A stretch of DNA of 64,000 nucleotides from Vibrio sp. NTOU-M3 (GTDB lineage: Bacteria; Pseudomonadota; Gammaproteobacteria; Enterobacterales; Vibrionaceae), in assembly GCF_040869035.1 (NCBI RefSeq), contig NZ_CP162100.1, positions 1,922,001-1,986,000 of the forward strand, given 5' to 3'. This document shows, piece by piece, positions 36,101 to 41,779 of the stretch. Made by a program: the position numbers and the translations under genes. The stretch's first letter is position 1; the number at the start of each line of letters is the position of its first letter. The notes under the pieces were generated by a model. It searched no databases, was not told where the DNA came from, and worked only from the letters and a program-made list of their open reading frames with translations.

Positions 36101-36940
36101 ATTTAGGCTCACAATTTTATTGTGGTTTTCCCCAGAAACTTGTGTGAAGTTACCTGTCACATAGAGCTTTGAGTCATGCTCCAACACTGGTGAGTTTGGT
36201 GAATAGACTGCATAGTTTTTCTCACCAATAGCAGCATTAAAAGTTCGACTAGAGCCATTCTTAGTAAGCTTATCCATAAAGGTCGTATCAATGGAAAAAT
36301 CACTATTGAATTGAACTAAGTAGTCGTAATTACCATTACCGTTATAGTTATAGAATTCACCGGCAACAATTATTTTTCCTTCACTTGTTTCCGTCAGGCT
36401 GGTGACTTCACCATTAAATGTTGGGCTGTTTGTAGAGAATGAGCCACCAAAGGTTCTTTTTACCGTCCCATCTGGATTAACCAATACCAAATGACGAGTG
36501 GCAACGCCTTCATATGACGTAAAATATCCACCAATCAGAATATCACCATTTGAAAGCTCTAATATATCCCAAACACCAGTATTATCATTAACACCATTTA
36601 GATTTGGTGTATTCGGAACACCAAAACTCTCGTCTAATAATAGACTCGCTGAACTGGTTAAATTTATTGTTGTTTTATGAGCATCAGGGCCTGTATCCAG
36701 TTTAAGCGTAACTTTAGATGGTGATGTTGCATCATCTGATGGTGATATAAATGAGCTAAAGTCGGCGTATATATCAATTTTATCGCCTTCATTATACATT
36801 CCACTATCATTTCCCCCTGAAATTGATTCTAACTTAGGCTTATTTGCAGCATAAACATCAAATGTGCTCATCATTAAAAACAACACAAAGAAAAGTACTA
36901 TATTTTTATTATACATATTATTTATACCAGTGGGTTTCAT
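24200..36940 (-). CDS. Giant Ig-repeat surface protein fused to an OmpA-type protein
   Basis: 4,246 residues from the ATG at 36940, chosen because GAGG precedes it by six bases and it gives a signal peptide ending DVYA-ANKP. Order: delta-60-like repeats with xNxDGTxxxxF cores (~80-510); an invasin-type Ig domain (~550-680); 23 Ig-like repeats of 98-101 residues, each ending DAAGN..TLTIDTVVP (~682-2950); three more Ig-like modules (~2950-3300); thrombospondin type-3 repeats with DxDxDG (~3318-3836); GHGAGGGGS plus a hydrophobic segment (3856-3880), a GlyGly-CTERM-like signal; a second signal peptide from Met3885 (MKNKVYILLGAGLALL, ending MVHA); an OmpA-like beta-barrel; and an OmpA peptidoglycan-binding domain (HTDATGSDEYNQRLSQRRA) to the end. 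Role inferred as adhesion or biofilm matrix. No type I secretion signal seen. Confidence 0.88.
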   Translation of the reverse strand: MKPTGINNMYNKNIVLFFVLFLMMSTFDVYAANKPKLESISGGNDSGMYNEGDKIDIYADFSSFISPSDDATSPSKVTLKLDTGPDAHKTTINLTSSASLLLDESFGVPNTPNLNGVNDNTGVWDILELSNGDILIGGYFTSYEGVATRHLVLVNPDGTVKRTFGGSFSTNSPTFNGEVTSLTETSEGKIIVAGEFYNYNGNGNYDYLVQFNSDFSIDTTFMDKLTKNGSSRTFNAAIGEKNYAVYSPNSPVLEHDSKLYVTGNFTQVSGENHNKIVSLNLDGTINTGFTSPVSTNSNAQAVKTVRVDDNETATTTDDKLYITGYNPYVVYKGRNTARPIWRLNMDGTVDETFLSAVTSAFVSDVLVLPKSAQEGIVVSGYNMSIPGVSTSNVYALKKDGTHNKDNWATTSIRAGYSAEAFAIVEGKLFVGAHNRWPAAQGNGGLLVFNMEDGTVNQPFMKTLGSGKFVGGGTDVHALTLMKDGSLMVGGTFAGYNSQTNDERGIIRMRFNRLKGTYTVREEAKDLTGLMTVDSIESYQVDSIFGGAKDTTAPDLSTLPSGTLEKNTRYSLNRYPTDPVKTKLTVDKSKTPTTGQIVATVTSITEDDKYVGKSGDEVTFSVDNNLVSVTSVTDNKDGTYSVTLSTSETLETKTKISATVNGEAIQNNTSSPYQLEVTFEDVTKPTIQLSAGKTTLKKGESTTLTMVLSESSTNFALADLSAVGGVISGFSGSDKNYSATFTATDNFSGNGSVAIKADSFTDAAGNNNANQPSVAFTIDALSPTIAITAGKTALKAGEKTTVTFTLSEAATDFVQKDDITVTGGTLGTLSADAANKVYTAEFTPKANSTTDAVISVAADSFNDPAGNPNIVGASLTLSIDTVVPTVAISAGKTALKAGEKTTVTFTLSEAATDFTLNDDITVTGGSLGTLSADTAKKVYTAEFTPKAGSTADAVITVASDSFTDAAGNPNAAGASLTLTIDTVVPTVAITAGKTALKAGEKTTVTFTLSEAATDFVQKDDITVTGGTLGALSADTAKKVYTAEFTPTANSTKDAVITVASDSFSDAAGNLNAAGASLTLTIDTVVPTIAITADASSLKGGETAEVTFTLSEASTDFTSTDITVTGGTLGTLTGSGTTYTAEFTPKTNSDADGVIGVAASKFTDAAGNPNATGASLTLTIDTVVPTIEITSDKSALKRGEKATITFTLSKSASDFIASDITVTGGSLGTLTGTGTTYTAEFTPKVDSVANGVITVAANTFTDASGNQNATGHTLTISVDTVAPTIAITSDKLALKAGESAQITFTLSEAADDFKAEDVTTTGGTLGAVTGSGTSYSATFTPTASSTKNGVITVAASTFTDAAGNSNIKGDTLTLTVDSVVPTIAITSDKSALKAGETAQITFTLSESATDFVANDITVSGGTLGVLTGSGTSYSAEFTPSDDSTTAGVISVIANKFSDVAGNANSTGDSLTLTVDTVVPTISITSDKSTLKNGETATITFTLSESSTDFVANDVTVTGGALSGFTGTGKSYTATFTPKANSTDDGVVSVVGSKFSDAAGNLNTTGASVTLTIDSVLPGITITSDSLSLKNSETAEITFTLTKSASDFKAEDIEVEGGTLGTLTGSGKSYTATFTPTASSIKDGVISVGTSKFTDSAGNANAVGASLTLSIDTVVPTVAISAGKTALKAGEKTTVTFTLSEAATDFTLNDDITVTGGSLGTLSADTAKKVYTAEFTPKAGSTADAVITVASDSFTDAAGNPNAAGASLTLTIDTVVPTVAITAEKTALKAGEKTTVTFTLSEAATDFVQKDDITVTGGTLGALSADTAKKVYTAEFTPTANSTKDAVITVASDSFSDAAGNLNADGASLTLTIDTVVPTITITADASNLKGGETAEVTFTLSEASTDFTSTDITVTGGTLGTLTGSGTTYTAEFTPKTNSDADGVISVAASKFTDAAGNPNATGASFTLTIDTVVPTIEITSDKSALKRGEKATITFTLSKSASDFIASDITVTGGSLGTLTGTGTTYTAEFTPKVDSVANGVITVAANTFTDASGNQNATGHTLTISVDTVAPTIAITSDKSALKAGESAQITFTLSEAADDFKAEDVTTTGGTLGAVTGSGTSYSATFTPTASSTKNGVITVAAGTFTDAAGNSNSKGDTLTLTVDSVVPTIAITSDKSALKAGETAQITFTLSESATDFVANDITVSGGTLGALTGSGTSYSAEFTPSDDSTTAGVISVIANKFSDAAGNANSTGDSLTLTVDTVVPTISITSDKSTLKNGETATITFTLSESSTDFVANDVTVTGGALSGFTGTGKSYTATFTPKANSTDDGVVSVVGSKFSDAAGNLNTTGASVTLTIDSVLPGITITSDSLSLKNSETAEITFTLTKSASDFKAEDIEVEGGTLGTLTGSGKSYTAIFTPTASSTKDGVISVGTSKFTDSAGNANAVGASLTLSIDTLPPTISVSADKSSVKNGETAQITFTLSEASADFEANDISVTGGTLSTLSGSGKSYSITFTPTADSTTDGVISVGTNKFSDAAGNLNTSGASITLTVDSVLPTIDISSDKTALKAGEKAQITFTLSEAATDFASGDITVTGGSLGTLTGSGTSYSAEFTPTANSTSDGVISVAKSKFSDAAGNLNGAGDSLTLSIDSVVPTIAITADVSALKGGETAQVTFTLSEASTDFESADITVSGGTLGTLTGSGTTYSAEFTPTTNSNKSGVITVAASKFTDAAGNTNLAGASLTLAVDTVAPTISITSNKTQLKANETADITFKLSEASQDFVANDVTVSGGTLTDFDGSGDAYTAVFTPTSGSIANGVITVAASKFSDAAGNTNGAETKLTLTIDTVKPTIAITADKSKLKKGDTSTITIVLSEAATDFTVDDLVITVGSITSFTGSGKNYEAVVVPKDEFAGSVSLSVAEGKFTDAAGNNNVVSNTVTFDVNTKKPTTPTIDKSTTNINTPVLTGTSDAGNQVFVTINNVQFVTTATATTRSTAGKWTVDTANGIDSSGSPVDFNSLEDNRYDVELYAVDSFGNVSDEDATLDEVTIDTHRPNPPIFYPVTVQQVIKGLGEPQTKVSVKLANGAAVCAQQTIDEFGFWQCNPTVMLSDSQVVEATVTDSAGNTSLVAGTQVVSGAYSMKTTPAMLFNTLGKEVSGTGAFAADITVYDDANTTLCKTTVNPLGTWQCVLSANLAPNSKVNVLQFADQVAMNVFTHVIDPDNEWVPPTMYDVRSSLFEGESDYENGSVTIVNGEKICESTISKGYNNSELVNHFSCNASQSVDSTKLAFSFYSMAQKLQSSGLSTPVVVGGTIRDSDFDGRTDLEEWDCNNTGVPCIDTDGDGIPNYLDQDDDGDGIPSVLEQGSNYINTDSDNDGIPDSVESAGITPAPEMKGVDQDRDGIDDALDVDFTGGVDANGDGIDDRYQPRDTDGDGTPDYVDLDSDGDLIPDEVEGTADFDLDGLANYIDTDSDNDGISDQIEAQGNSFTSTTSRSFLAFANFITTPVNSDNDALPDYTDLDSDNDGIPDVIESGGKDEDNNAIADFDSPVITQPLDTDGDGEYDYLDLDSNDDGIFDIYESKGMTEEVVDQELDLNRDGMIDDTHVDSDSDGLPDIVDGFPTGYGSAPIDRANTDDFDNDGIPDSFDLDMDNDGIPNDIEGNMDTDGDGLIDAMDLDSDNDGIPDLLEHFPSFDTAKAGYIVDMIDLNGDGMDDRLVGKPLMDSDNDGVIDSQEIDSDNDGIPDLFEAVGINEVTLITNINRLLNGQLDEKADSDNDGIVDSIDRDGFGLGSNNYFAHALILADTDSDGLRDFQDKDSDNDGYSDKDEYLTDPNLGNNRPYEVTSMETAVSGHGAGGGGSLNLLTGLFVLMTLIVRSVSSMKNKVYILLGAGLALLTPMVHATTCGYLYEDGEFEGCWKLESGIGISRLAPEGESQGWYNESASYKPSWQVAVGYQLSPRWFAEARYAGLGDAKLVNKYSQSGVAAFEGEESISYYVPSIALGSYFYPYTTDRKWNVYGKIGASSMFNSTSDDRITFEQKNKVQVNFGGGVEYRPTNSAWFFKLEGISYDSDALNTSLLIGRYFGGDKEQPKSKVEQQLDTIEERIIDLETKVDVIPATEEKTIVVENFNSNSVVDFFKSDSSVLGENGKRELQTLAEKVLSKSDYHVKIYGHTDATGSDEYNQRLSQRRADSAKAYLTSLGLNPDLVEAIGLGESSPIASNDNQQGRSLNRRVNIESSWVE
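25223..25375 (-). other. Internal GlyGly-CTERM-like signal followed by an internal signal peptide
   Basis: Codons 25375-25300 encode GHGAGGGGSLNLLTGLF and a hydrophobic stretch ending in Arg, the tripartite layout of GlyGly-CTERM signals cut by rhombosortase. Thirteen residues later codons 25288-25223 encode a classical signal peptide (MKNK, hydrophobic core, VHA cleavage site). A possible weak ribosome site (GAGAAG) precedes the ATG at 25288. Both signals lie in one uninterrupted frame. Confidence 0.7.
25430..26985 (-). repeat. Thrombospondin type-3 calcium-binding repeat region
   Basis: Dozens of DSDNDGIPD, DTDGDGIPN and similar units over about 520 residues. Each Asp-rich loop binds calcium in known TSP3 proteins, so the segment should become a rigid stalk in seawater. 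The DNA shows matching short near-repeats (GGAATACCATCGTTGTC-like), which are coding and not a CRISPR. Confidence 0.88.
28090..34895 (-). repeat. Array of 23 Ig-like repeats
   Basis: Twenty-three consecutive units averaging 98.6 codons. Consensus features: PTIAITSDKSALKAGET at the start, ITFTLSEAATDF, ITVTGGTLG, FTPxxxSxxxGVI, and F(S/T)DAAGNxN near the end. Units 2-4 and 11-12 have a 101-codon form with LSADTAKKVYTAEF. The first and last units are the most divergent, typical of arrays that grow from the middle. Confidence 0.92.
29562..34301 (-). repeat. 2,370-bp tandem duplication of eight Ig repeats
   Basis: Block 29562-31931 and block 31932-34301 are near-identical at an offset of exactly 2,370 bases (790 codons = six 98-codon plus two 101-codon units). 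By eye about 460 bases from about 29730 are identical in both copies, with scattered single substitutions elsewhere. Block edges are accurate to a few tens of bases. Confidence 0.85.
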
Positions 36941-37400
36941 ATGCAGCCTCACGAAACATCCCCTCAATACGCGCATAGTACAGAATTCGAAAAGACACTA
37001 GAATAGACATTCCACCAAAATAAAAAGATATAAACCGTTTTAACAATAAATAACATTAACGATGATTAATTAATTTAAAAACACAAGATTAATAATCAAT
37101 TAATAAAGATAATCACAAAACATAACTAACTGATATTTAAGAAAAATAATCAAATTAATGGTATTTAACAAATAATAACTAACACTAAAGAAAAAAAACC
37201 ATAAAATGAATTAAAAACACAATTAAGCAATCACAATCATTTATGTGCCACAATAAAGAAAATTAAGTAAAAAAATCAAATTATAAACGGATTACTATAA
37301 AATATTAACTATATAGATGTTGCTAAAATGGATATAAGCATCTGGATAATAAAGGAGATAAACATCTGGACAATGATGTTAGTCTAGTCAGGAGACAAAT
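36941..37400. promoter_or_regulatory. Very AT-rich divergent intergenic region
   Basis: 460 bases between the giant gene and the divergent winged-helix gene without an ORF. By hand count only 20 of 120 bases in 37021-37140 are G or C. It is full of short A and T tracts and TTAAT words and must hold both promoters. Such composition is typical of xenogeneic silencing by H-NS and of ToxR-type regulation; neither is shown by the sequence alone. Confidence 0.6.
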
Positions 37401-37799
37401 ATGAGAAATGCAGACAATCTAAACAACTGTAAAAATAAAACTTGCTTAATGTGTAAGAACATAAAAGATCTTGAGGTTTCCCTAGGTATCAAAATTTCAT
37501 TTAATAATCTAGGGAAAATATCTGTCATTGGTAATAATGCAGAACAACCTATTTATTGCAGTACAAACTGTATTAAATGTTTGTGCTTTATGACAAAAAG
37601 CATGAATCAATTAATAAGCCGAGAAGAGCTTGAAGAGCATGTTTGGGATGGTACTCACATAGGCATAAATAGTTTACCAGTCTTACTCCATGAAGTAAGA
37701 AAAGTACTTGGTTATACAGAGTTTACATTGTTAACAATTCGAAATAGAGGTTATGTATTACGCTCAACGGATGCATCTGATATTGTCAATGCCAGCTAA
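37401..37799 (+). CDS. Cysteine-rich soluble winged-helix (ToxR/OmpR-type) regulator
   Basis: 132 residues with a strong AGGAGA ribosome site. The C-terminal half is a winged helix (ISREELEEHVWDGTHIGINS, then LPVLLHEVRKVLGY and the wing TIRNRGYVLR). It has no receiver and no membrane segment. The N-terminal part is unusual: seven cysteines at 10, 15, 18, 53, 57, 60 and 62, as C-X4-C-X2-C and C-X3-C-X2-C-X-C, a pattern that could bind zinc or an Fe-S cluster. It is divergent from the giant gene across the AT-rich region and is a candidate regulator of it. Confidence 0.75.
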   Translation: MRNADNLNNCKNKTCLMCKNIKDLEVSLGIKISFNNLGKISVIGNNAEQPIYCSTNCIKCLCFMTKSMNQLISREELEEHVWDGTHIGINSLPVLLHEVRKVLGYTEFTLLTIRNRGYVLRSTDASDIVNAS

Positions 37800-37807
37800 A
37801 TAACTTC

Positions 37808-37828
37808 AGCCCTCAACTCTTGAGGGCT
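37808..37828 (+). terminator. Hairpin after the winged-helix gene
   Basis: Perfect stem AGCCCTCAA / TTGAGGGCT with loop CTC, nine bases after the stop codon. There is little T tract after it, so it may be a weak terminator. The rest of the gap to 38050 shows no gene. Confidence 0.55.
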
Positions 37829-38050
37829 TCAAATAGGCAGGATATCTATAACCGTTATTTCATTTAATCGCTTCCCTGTTCAACGCTTTGCTCCTCTGTA
37901 AACGTTGCCCTTAACTATTCAAGTCAAACAACGTAAATCACCAAGCAAGATAAATTACATCCAAGCAAATTGAGAAGCTTTCCTCTCCATAATGCTGGCT
38001 CAGAAATCCAACCCTGCATAACAATCATTCAAAGAGGGATAAAACAGCGA

Positions 38051-38611
38051 TTAATGTGGTTTATGCGGACACCCAACGACATGATCATCCACCATCCCTA
38101 CTGCCTGCATAAAAGCATAACAGATGGTTTCACCAACAAACTTGAATCCTTTCTTCTTTAAGAATTTACTCATTTGCTTGGATTGCTCCGTCACCGCAGG
38201 CACTTCAGACATTGATGTCCAGTGATTCACGATAGGCTTGCCTTCGACAAACTGCCACAGCGCATTGGATAATGAACCATACTCTTTCTGAAGTTCGATA
38301 GTCGCGCGGGCATTAGAATAAACCGACGCTATCTTCGCTTTGTTTTTGACAACATCGTATTGCTCAATAATCAATGGAACGCGTTGTTCATCATATTGAG
38401 CGAGTTTGTTGATATCATAACCCTCAAAGGCTTTACTATACCCTTCTCGTTTTTTTAAAATCGTAATCCAGCTAAGTCCTGCTTGAGCACCTTCTAGCGT
38501 AATAAACTCAAACAGTTTCGTATCATCATAAACAGGCACGCCCCACTCTTCATCGTGATAGTTTTTTTCTAACGGATGATTTAAGGCCCAAGCACAAGTT
38601 GTATCAGTCAT
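38051..38611 (-). CDS. tag: DNA-3-methyladenine glycosylase I
   Basis: 186 residues. Removes 3-methyladenine from alkylated DNA. The N-terminal CAWALNHPLEKNYHDEEWGVP (Cys and His zinc ligands, first part of the active site), the EGAQAGLSWITILKKREGY segment and the C-terminal HVVGCPHKP with the other zinc ligands are all present. Full length and core-like; marks the return to ordinary chromosome after the accessory region. Confidence 0.94.
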   Translation of the reverse strand: MTDTTCAWALNHPLEKNYHDEEWGVPVYDDTKLFEFITLEGAQAGLSWITILKKREGYSKAFEGYDINKLAQYDEQRVPLIIEQYDVVKNKAKIASVYSNARATIELQKEYGSLSNALWQFVEGKPIVNHWTSMSEVPAVTEQSKQMSKFLKKKGFKFVGETICYAFMQAVGMVDDHVVGCPHKPH

Positions 38612-38626
38612 TTTTGTATCCTTACA

Positions 38627-38658
38627 AAAACGCCCCTGAAGGTTCAGAGGCGTTTTTT
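38627..38658 (-). terminator. Terminator of the RND efflux operon
   Basis: Imperfect stem AAAACGCC..CTGAA / TTCAG.GGCGTTTT, with A and T tracts on both sides, 20 bases after the RND gene stop and just before tag on the same strand. Confidence 0.85.
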
Positions 38659-38677
38659 ATGTTTTGTTAACCAAACC

Positions 38678-41600
38678 TTAGTTTGGCACCTTAACCTTAT
38701 GGAATAGACGATACAAGACTGGTACGACAATAAGTGTCAGTACCGTAGCAAAACCTAAACCAAACATGATCGTTACCGCCATTGGTTTAAAGAAAATATC
38801 CGGTAACAGAGGAATCATGCCTAAAATCGTAGTAATCGCGGCCATACAAACAGGACGAACACGACTTAGCGCCGCATCAACCACAGCAATATAGGGATCT
38901 TTGCCCGATTGCATTTCTATCTCAATCTGATCCAAGAGCACGATACCATTTTTCAGCAGCATACCGGACAAACTTAAGAAGCCAAGCAACGCCATAAAGC
39001 CAAATGGCGTATTTAGCGCCAGCAGACCTGTTGTCACACCAATAATAGCCAATGGCACTGTTAGCCAAACAATCAGCGGCTCTTTCACTGAGTTGAATAA
39101 GAACACCGTGATCAAGAACATGAACAAGTAACCCATTGGCATCGTTGTAAACAGCGAGGCTTGTGCATCACTTGATGATTCATACTCCCCACCCCATTCC
39201 AAAGAATAACCCGGTGGCAATTCAATCGCTTCAATTTGCGGTTGAAGACGTTTTTGCAATGTCGCTGCCGTTTCTTCGCCAAGAATATCTGGGTCAGCCA
39301 TTACAGTGAGCATACGCTTACGATTCTTGCGCACAATAATTGGGTCTTCCCAACGCATCTCATAACCCATAGTCACTTGCTGGAGCGGAATGTATTCGCT
39401 CAGTACTGGGCTCCAGATCTTCATTCCTTCGATATTTCGGATATCAATACGCTCATCTTCCGGTAATCGGGCAACGATTGGCATCAAGGTTGTACCATCT
39501 CGGTATACACCAATCGCCATACCAGAGAATGACATTGACAAGAAATCATCGACATCTGACTTGGTGATCCCATAACGACGCGCCTGACTCTCATTAAACT
39601 GAGGCTCTAAAACCTTAGTGCGCTCTCTCCAATCGTGACGCACGTTTGTTGCACCTGGATCGTTATGCATAATCTCGCTGATCTGTGCAGCAAGCAAGCG
39701 TAAGACAGTAGGATCAGAGCCAATCACACGCGCTTCAATTTTGGCACCGCCACCTGGGCCAAGCTCAATCTGTTTAAGCTTGTAATTGACTTCAGGGAAC
39801 GTCGCTTCAACATGTGCTCGGAATTTCGCCATGAGCGGTTGAAGTGCTTCATAGTTATCGACTCGAGTGGTGATTTCACCATATGCGGCGTAGCTCTTCT
39901 CAGGTGCATACGTCAGCATAAAACGCTGTAACCCTTTGCCTGCCGTCGTTGTTATATGCTCAACGTGGTCCTGCTCTGCCAGCCAAGATTCCAATGCTTT
40001 CAGCTTTGTATTTGTCGCTCGAATGTCTGTCCCTTCAGGTAACCAAATGTCTGCTTGGAACATCGGTGTCGTTGACGATGGGAAAAACGACTGCTTAACA
40101 AAACCGAAACCATAGATACTCGCAACAAGGCCGACAATAAGCACTGCAACGGTCAGCCAAGCTCGCTTCATACAGAACTCAAGGAAGTTCTTGTAAATGA
40201 CGAAAATCATGCCGTTGTATGGATCGGAGTTTTCTCCATCTTGTTTCACCTTTTGCCCTTTAAAGAATATATCGGCAAAAAATGGCGTCAGAGATATCGC
40301 CGTAAACCAACTCAGCATGAGTGAGATAAGAAGAACGGTAAACAAAGTGCCACAATATTCACCAGTCGCATCTTCTGACAGGCCAATCGGAGCAAATGCC
40401 GTGACAGCAATCACCGTTGCACCCAGCAATGGCCATTTAGTTTGGGTCACGATATCGGTCGCAGCTTGTAGCCGCGTTCGCCCTTTCTGGGTACCTATCA
40501 GTATCCCCTCAACGACCACAATGGCGTTATCCACCAGCATCCCTAGTGCAATAACCAATGCACCTAAAGAGATACGTTGCAGATCAATCTGGAAATATTT
40601 CATGAAAATGAATGTTCCCAAAACCGTCAGCAGCAGTATCAAACCAATTAATAGACCAGAGCGTAACCCCATGAAAAACAGTAGAACAATGATCACTATC
40701 GCGACAGCTTGGCCAAGGCTCACCACAAAGCCACTAACCGATTTATCGACTTCTTTTGGTTGACTGTAAATTTCGGAAATACCGACACCAACCGGTTGTT
40801 GATACTTTAACTCTGCAAGTCGACGATCAAAGCTTTTACCGACTTCAACAACATTGACGCCCTGTGCAAAAGAAACCCCGACATTCAAAGCAACCTGACC
40901 GTTAAAGTTAATGATATTGCTAGGAACTTCGACATAACCGCGTTTAATCTCAGCAACGTCTTTGAGATAAATAAGTCCCTGAGCACCTGCTTCTGTCAGG
41001 ATCAGGTCACCTAATTGATCAACATTTTCAAATTCGCCAGTCGGTTGAATACGAATGTATTCGCTACCAATGCGGATAGCACCAGCATCAGAGACAACAT
41101 TCTGTGTCGACAATAGATTGAAGACGGTATCCGGCGATAACCCAAGGCTACTGAGGCGTTTCATCGATATCTCAATGAACACTTGCTCTTGCTGTTGCCC
41201 AGTTACCGATACCTTGCTGACACCATCAACTAATTCGAGCTCACGCCTTAAGTAGTCAACATAGTCCAGCAGCTCTTTATAACTGTACCCTTCCCCTGTT
41301 ACTGCCAACAAAATACCGTAAACATCACCGAAATCATCAATGACTTGTGGGTCATTCACCCCGGGAGGAAGTTGACCTTTTAGATCATTAACTTTTCGGC
41401 GCAATTCATCCCAGATCTGCGGTAAATCATCAGGACCATAATTGTTCTTCATGGAAACCGTGATTTGAGACAGACCGCGGCTAGAAATGGAATTGACCTC
41501 ATCAACGTACGTCAGTTGCTGTATCGCTTTTTCCAACGGATAAGTCACTTCTTCTTCGACTTGCTGCGGGGTTGCACCCGGGTATGCAGTCACGACCATC

Positions 41601-41779
41601 GCGTCTTTAATGGTAAAGGCAGGATCTTCAAGACGTCCTAAACCAAAAAATGCTGCAACACCACCAATCAGGAAAATCAGCGAGATCATCCAACTGATAA
41701 CACGATTTCGAATAAAATATGCCGCAATGCCTGTTACATCTTCATCACGTTGAGGTGTGTTATTCGTGATTTCACTCAT
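38678..41779 (-). CDS. RND efflux pump inner-membrane transporter
   Basis: 1,033 residues of the AcrB/HAE1 family: a cytoplasmic start, TM1 near residue 35, the large periplasmic loop opening with DPAFTIKDAMVVTAYPGATP, the relay region GALVIALGMLVDNAIVVVEG in TM4, a second large loop, and a final six-helix bundle ending LIVVPVLYRLFHKV. Exports drugs or metabolites by proton antiport with an outer-membrane TolC-type channel, which is not encoded here. A strong AGGAGG site precedes the ATG, which overlaps the upstream fusion-protein gene by eight bases. Confidence 0.93.
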   Translation of the reverse strand: MSEITNNTPQRDEDVTGIAAYFIRNRVISWMISLIFLIGGVAAFFGLGRLEDPAFTIKDAMVVTAYPGATPQQVEEEVTYPLEKAIQQLTYVDEVNSISSRGLSQITVSMKNNYGPDDLPQIWDELRRKVNDLKGQLPPGVNDPQVIDDFGDVYGILLAVTGEGYSYKELLDYVDYLRRELELVDGVSKVSVTGQQQEQVFIEISMKRLSSLGLSPDTVFNLLSTQNVVSDAGAIRIGSEYIRIQPTGEFENVDQLGDLILTEAGAQGLIYLKDVAEIKRGYVEVPSNIINFNGQVALNVGVSFAQGVNVVEVGKSFDRRLAELKYQQPVGVGISEIYSQPKEVDKSVSGFVVSLGQAVAIVIIVLLFFMGLRSGLLIGLILLLTVLGTFIFMKYFQIDLQRISLGALVIALGMLVDNAIVVVEGILIGTQKGRTRLQAATDIVTQTKWPLLGATVIAVTAFAPIGLSEDATGEYCGTLFTVLLISLMLSWFTAISLTPFFADIFFKGQKVKQDGENSDPYNGMIFVIYKNFLEFCMKRAWLTVAVLIVGLVASIYGFGFVKQSFFPSSTTPMFQADIWLPEGTDIRATNTKLKALESWLAEQDHVEHITTTAGKGLQRFMLTYAPEKSYAAYGEITTRVDNYEALQPLMAKFRAHVEATFPEVNYKLKQIELGPGGGAKIEARVIGSDPTVLRLLAAQISEIMHNDPGATNVRHDWRERTKVLEPQFNESQARRYGITKSDVDDFLSMSFSGMAIGVYRDGTTLMPIVARLPEDERIDIRNIEGMKIWSPVLSEYIPLQQVTMGYEMRWEDPIIVRKNRKRMLTVMADPDILGEETAATLQKRLQPQIEAIELPPGYSLEWGGEYESSSDAQASLFTTMPMGYLFMFLITVFLFNSVKEPLIVWLTVPLAIIGVTTGLLALNTPFGFMALLGFLSLSGMLLKNGIVLLDQIEIEMQSGKDPYIAVVDAALSRVRPVCMAAITTILGMIPLLPDIFFKPMAVTIMFGLGFATVLTLIVVPVLYRLFHKVKVPN

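Noticed and set aside
36941..36976. Earlier ATG for the giant protein at 36976
   Set aside because: It would put Arg- and His-rich residues before the signal peptide and lacks a ribosome site, whereas the ATG at 36940 has GAGG at the right distance.
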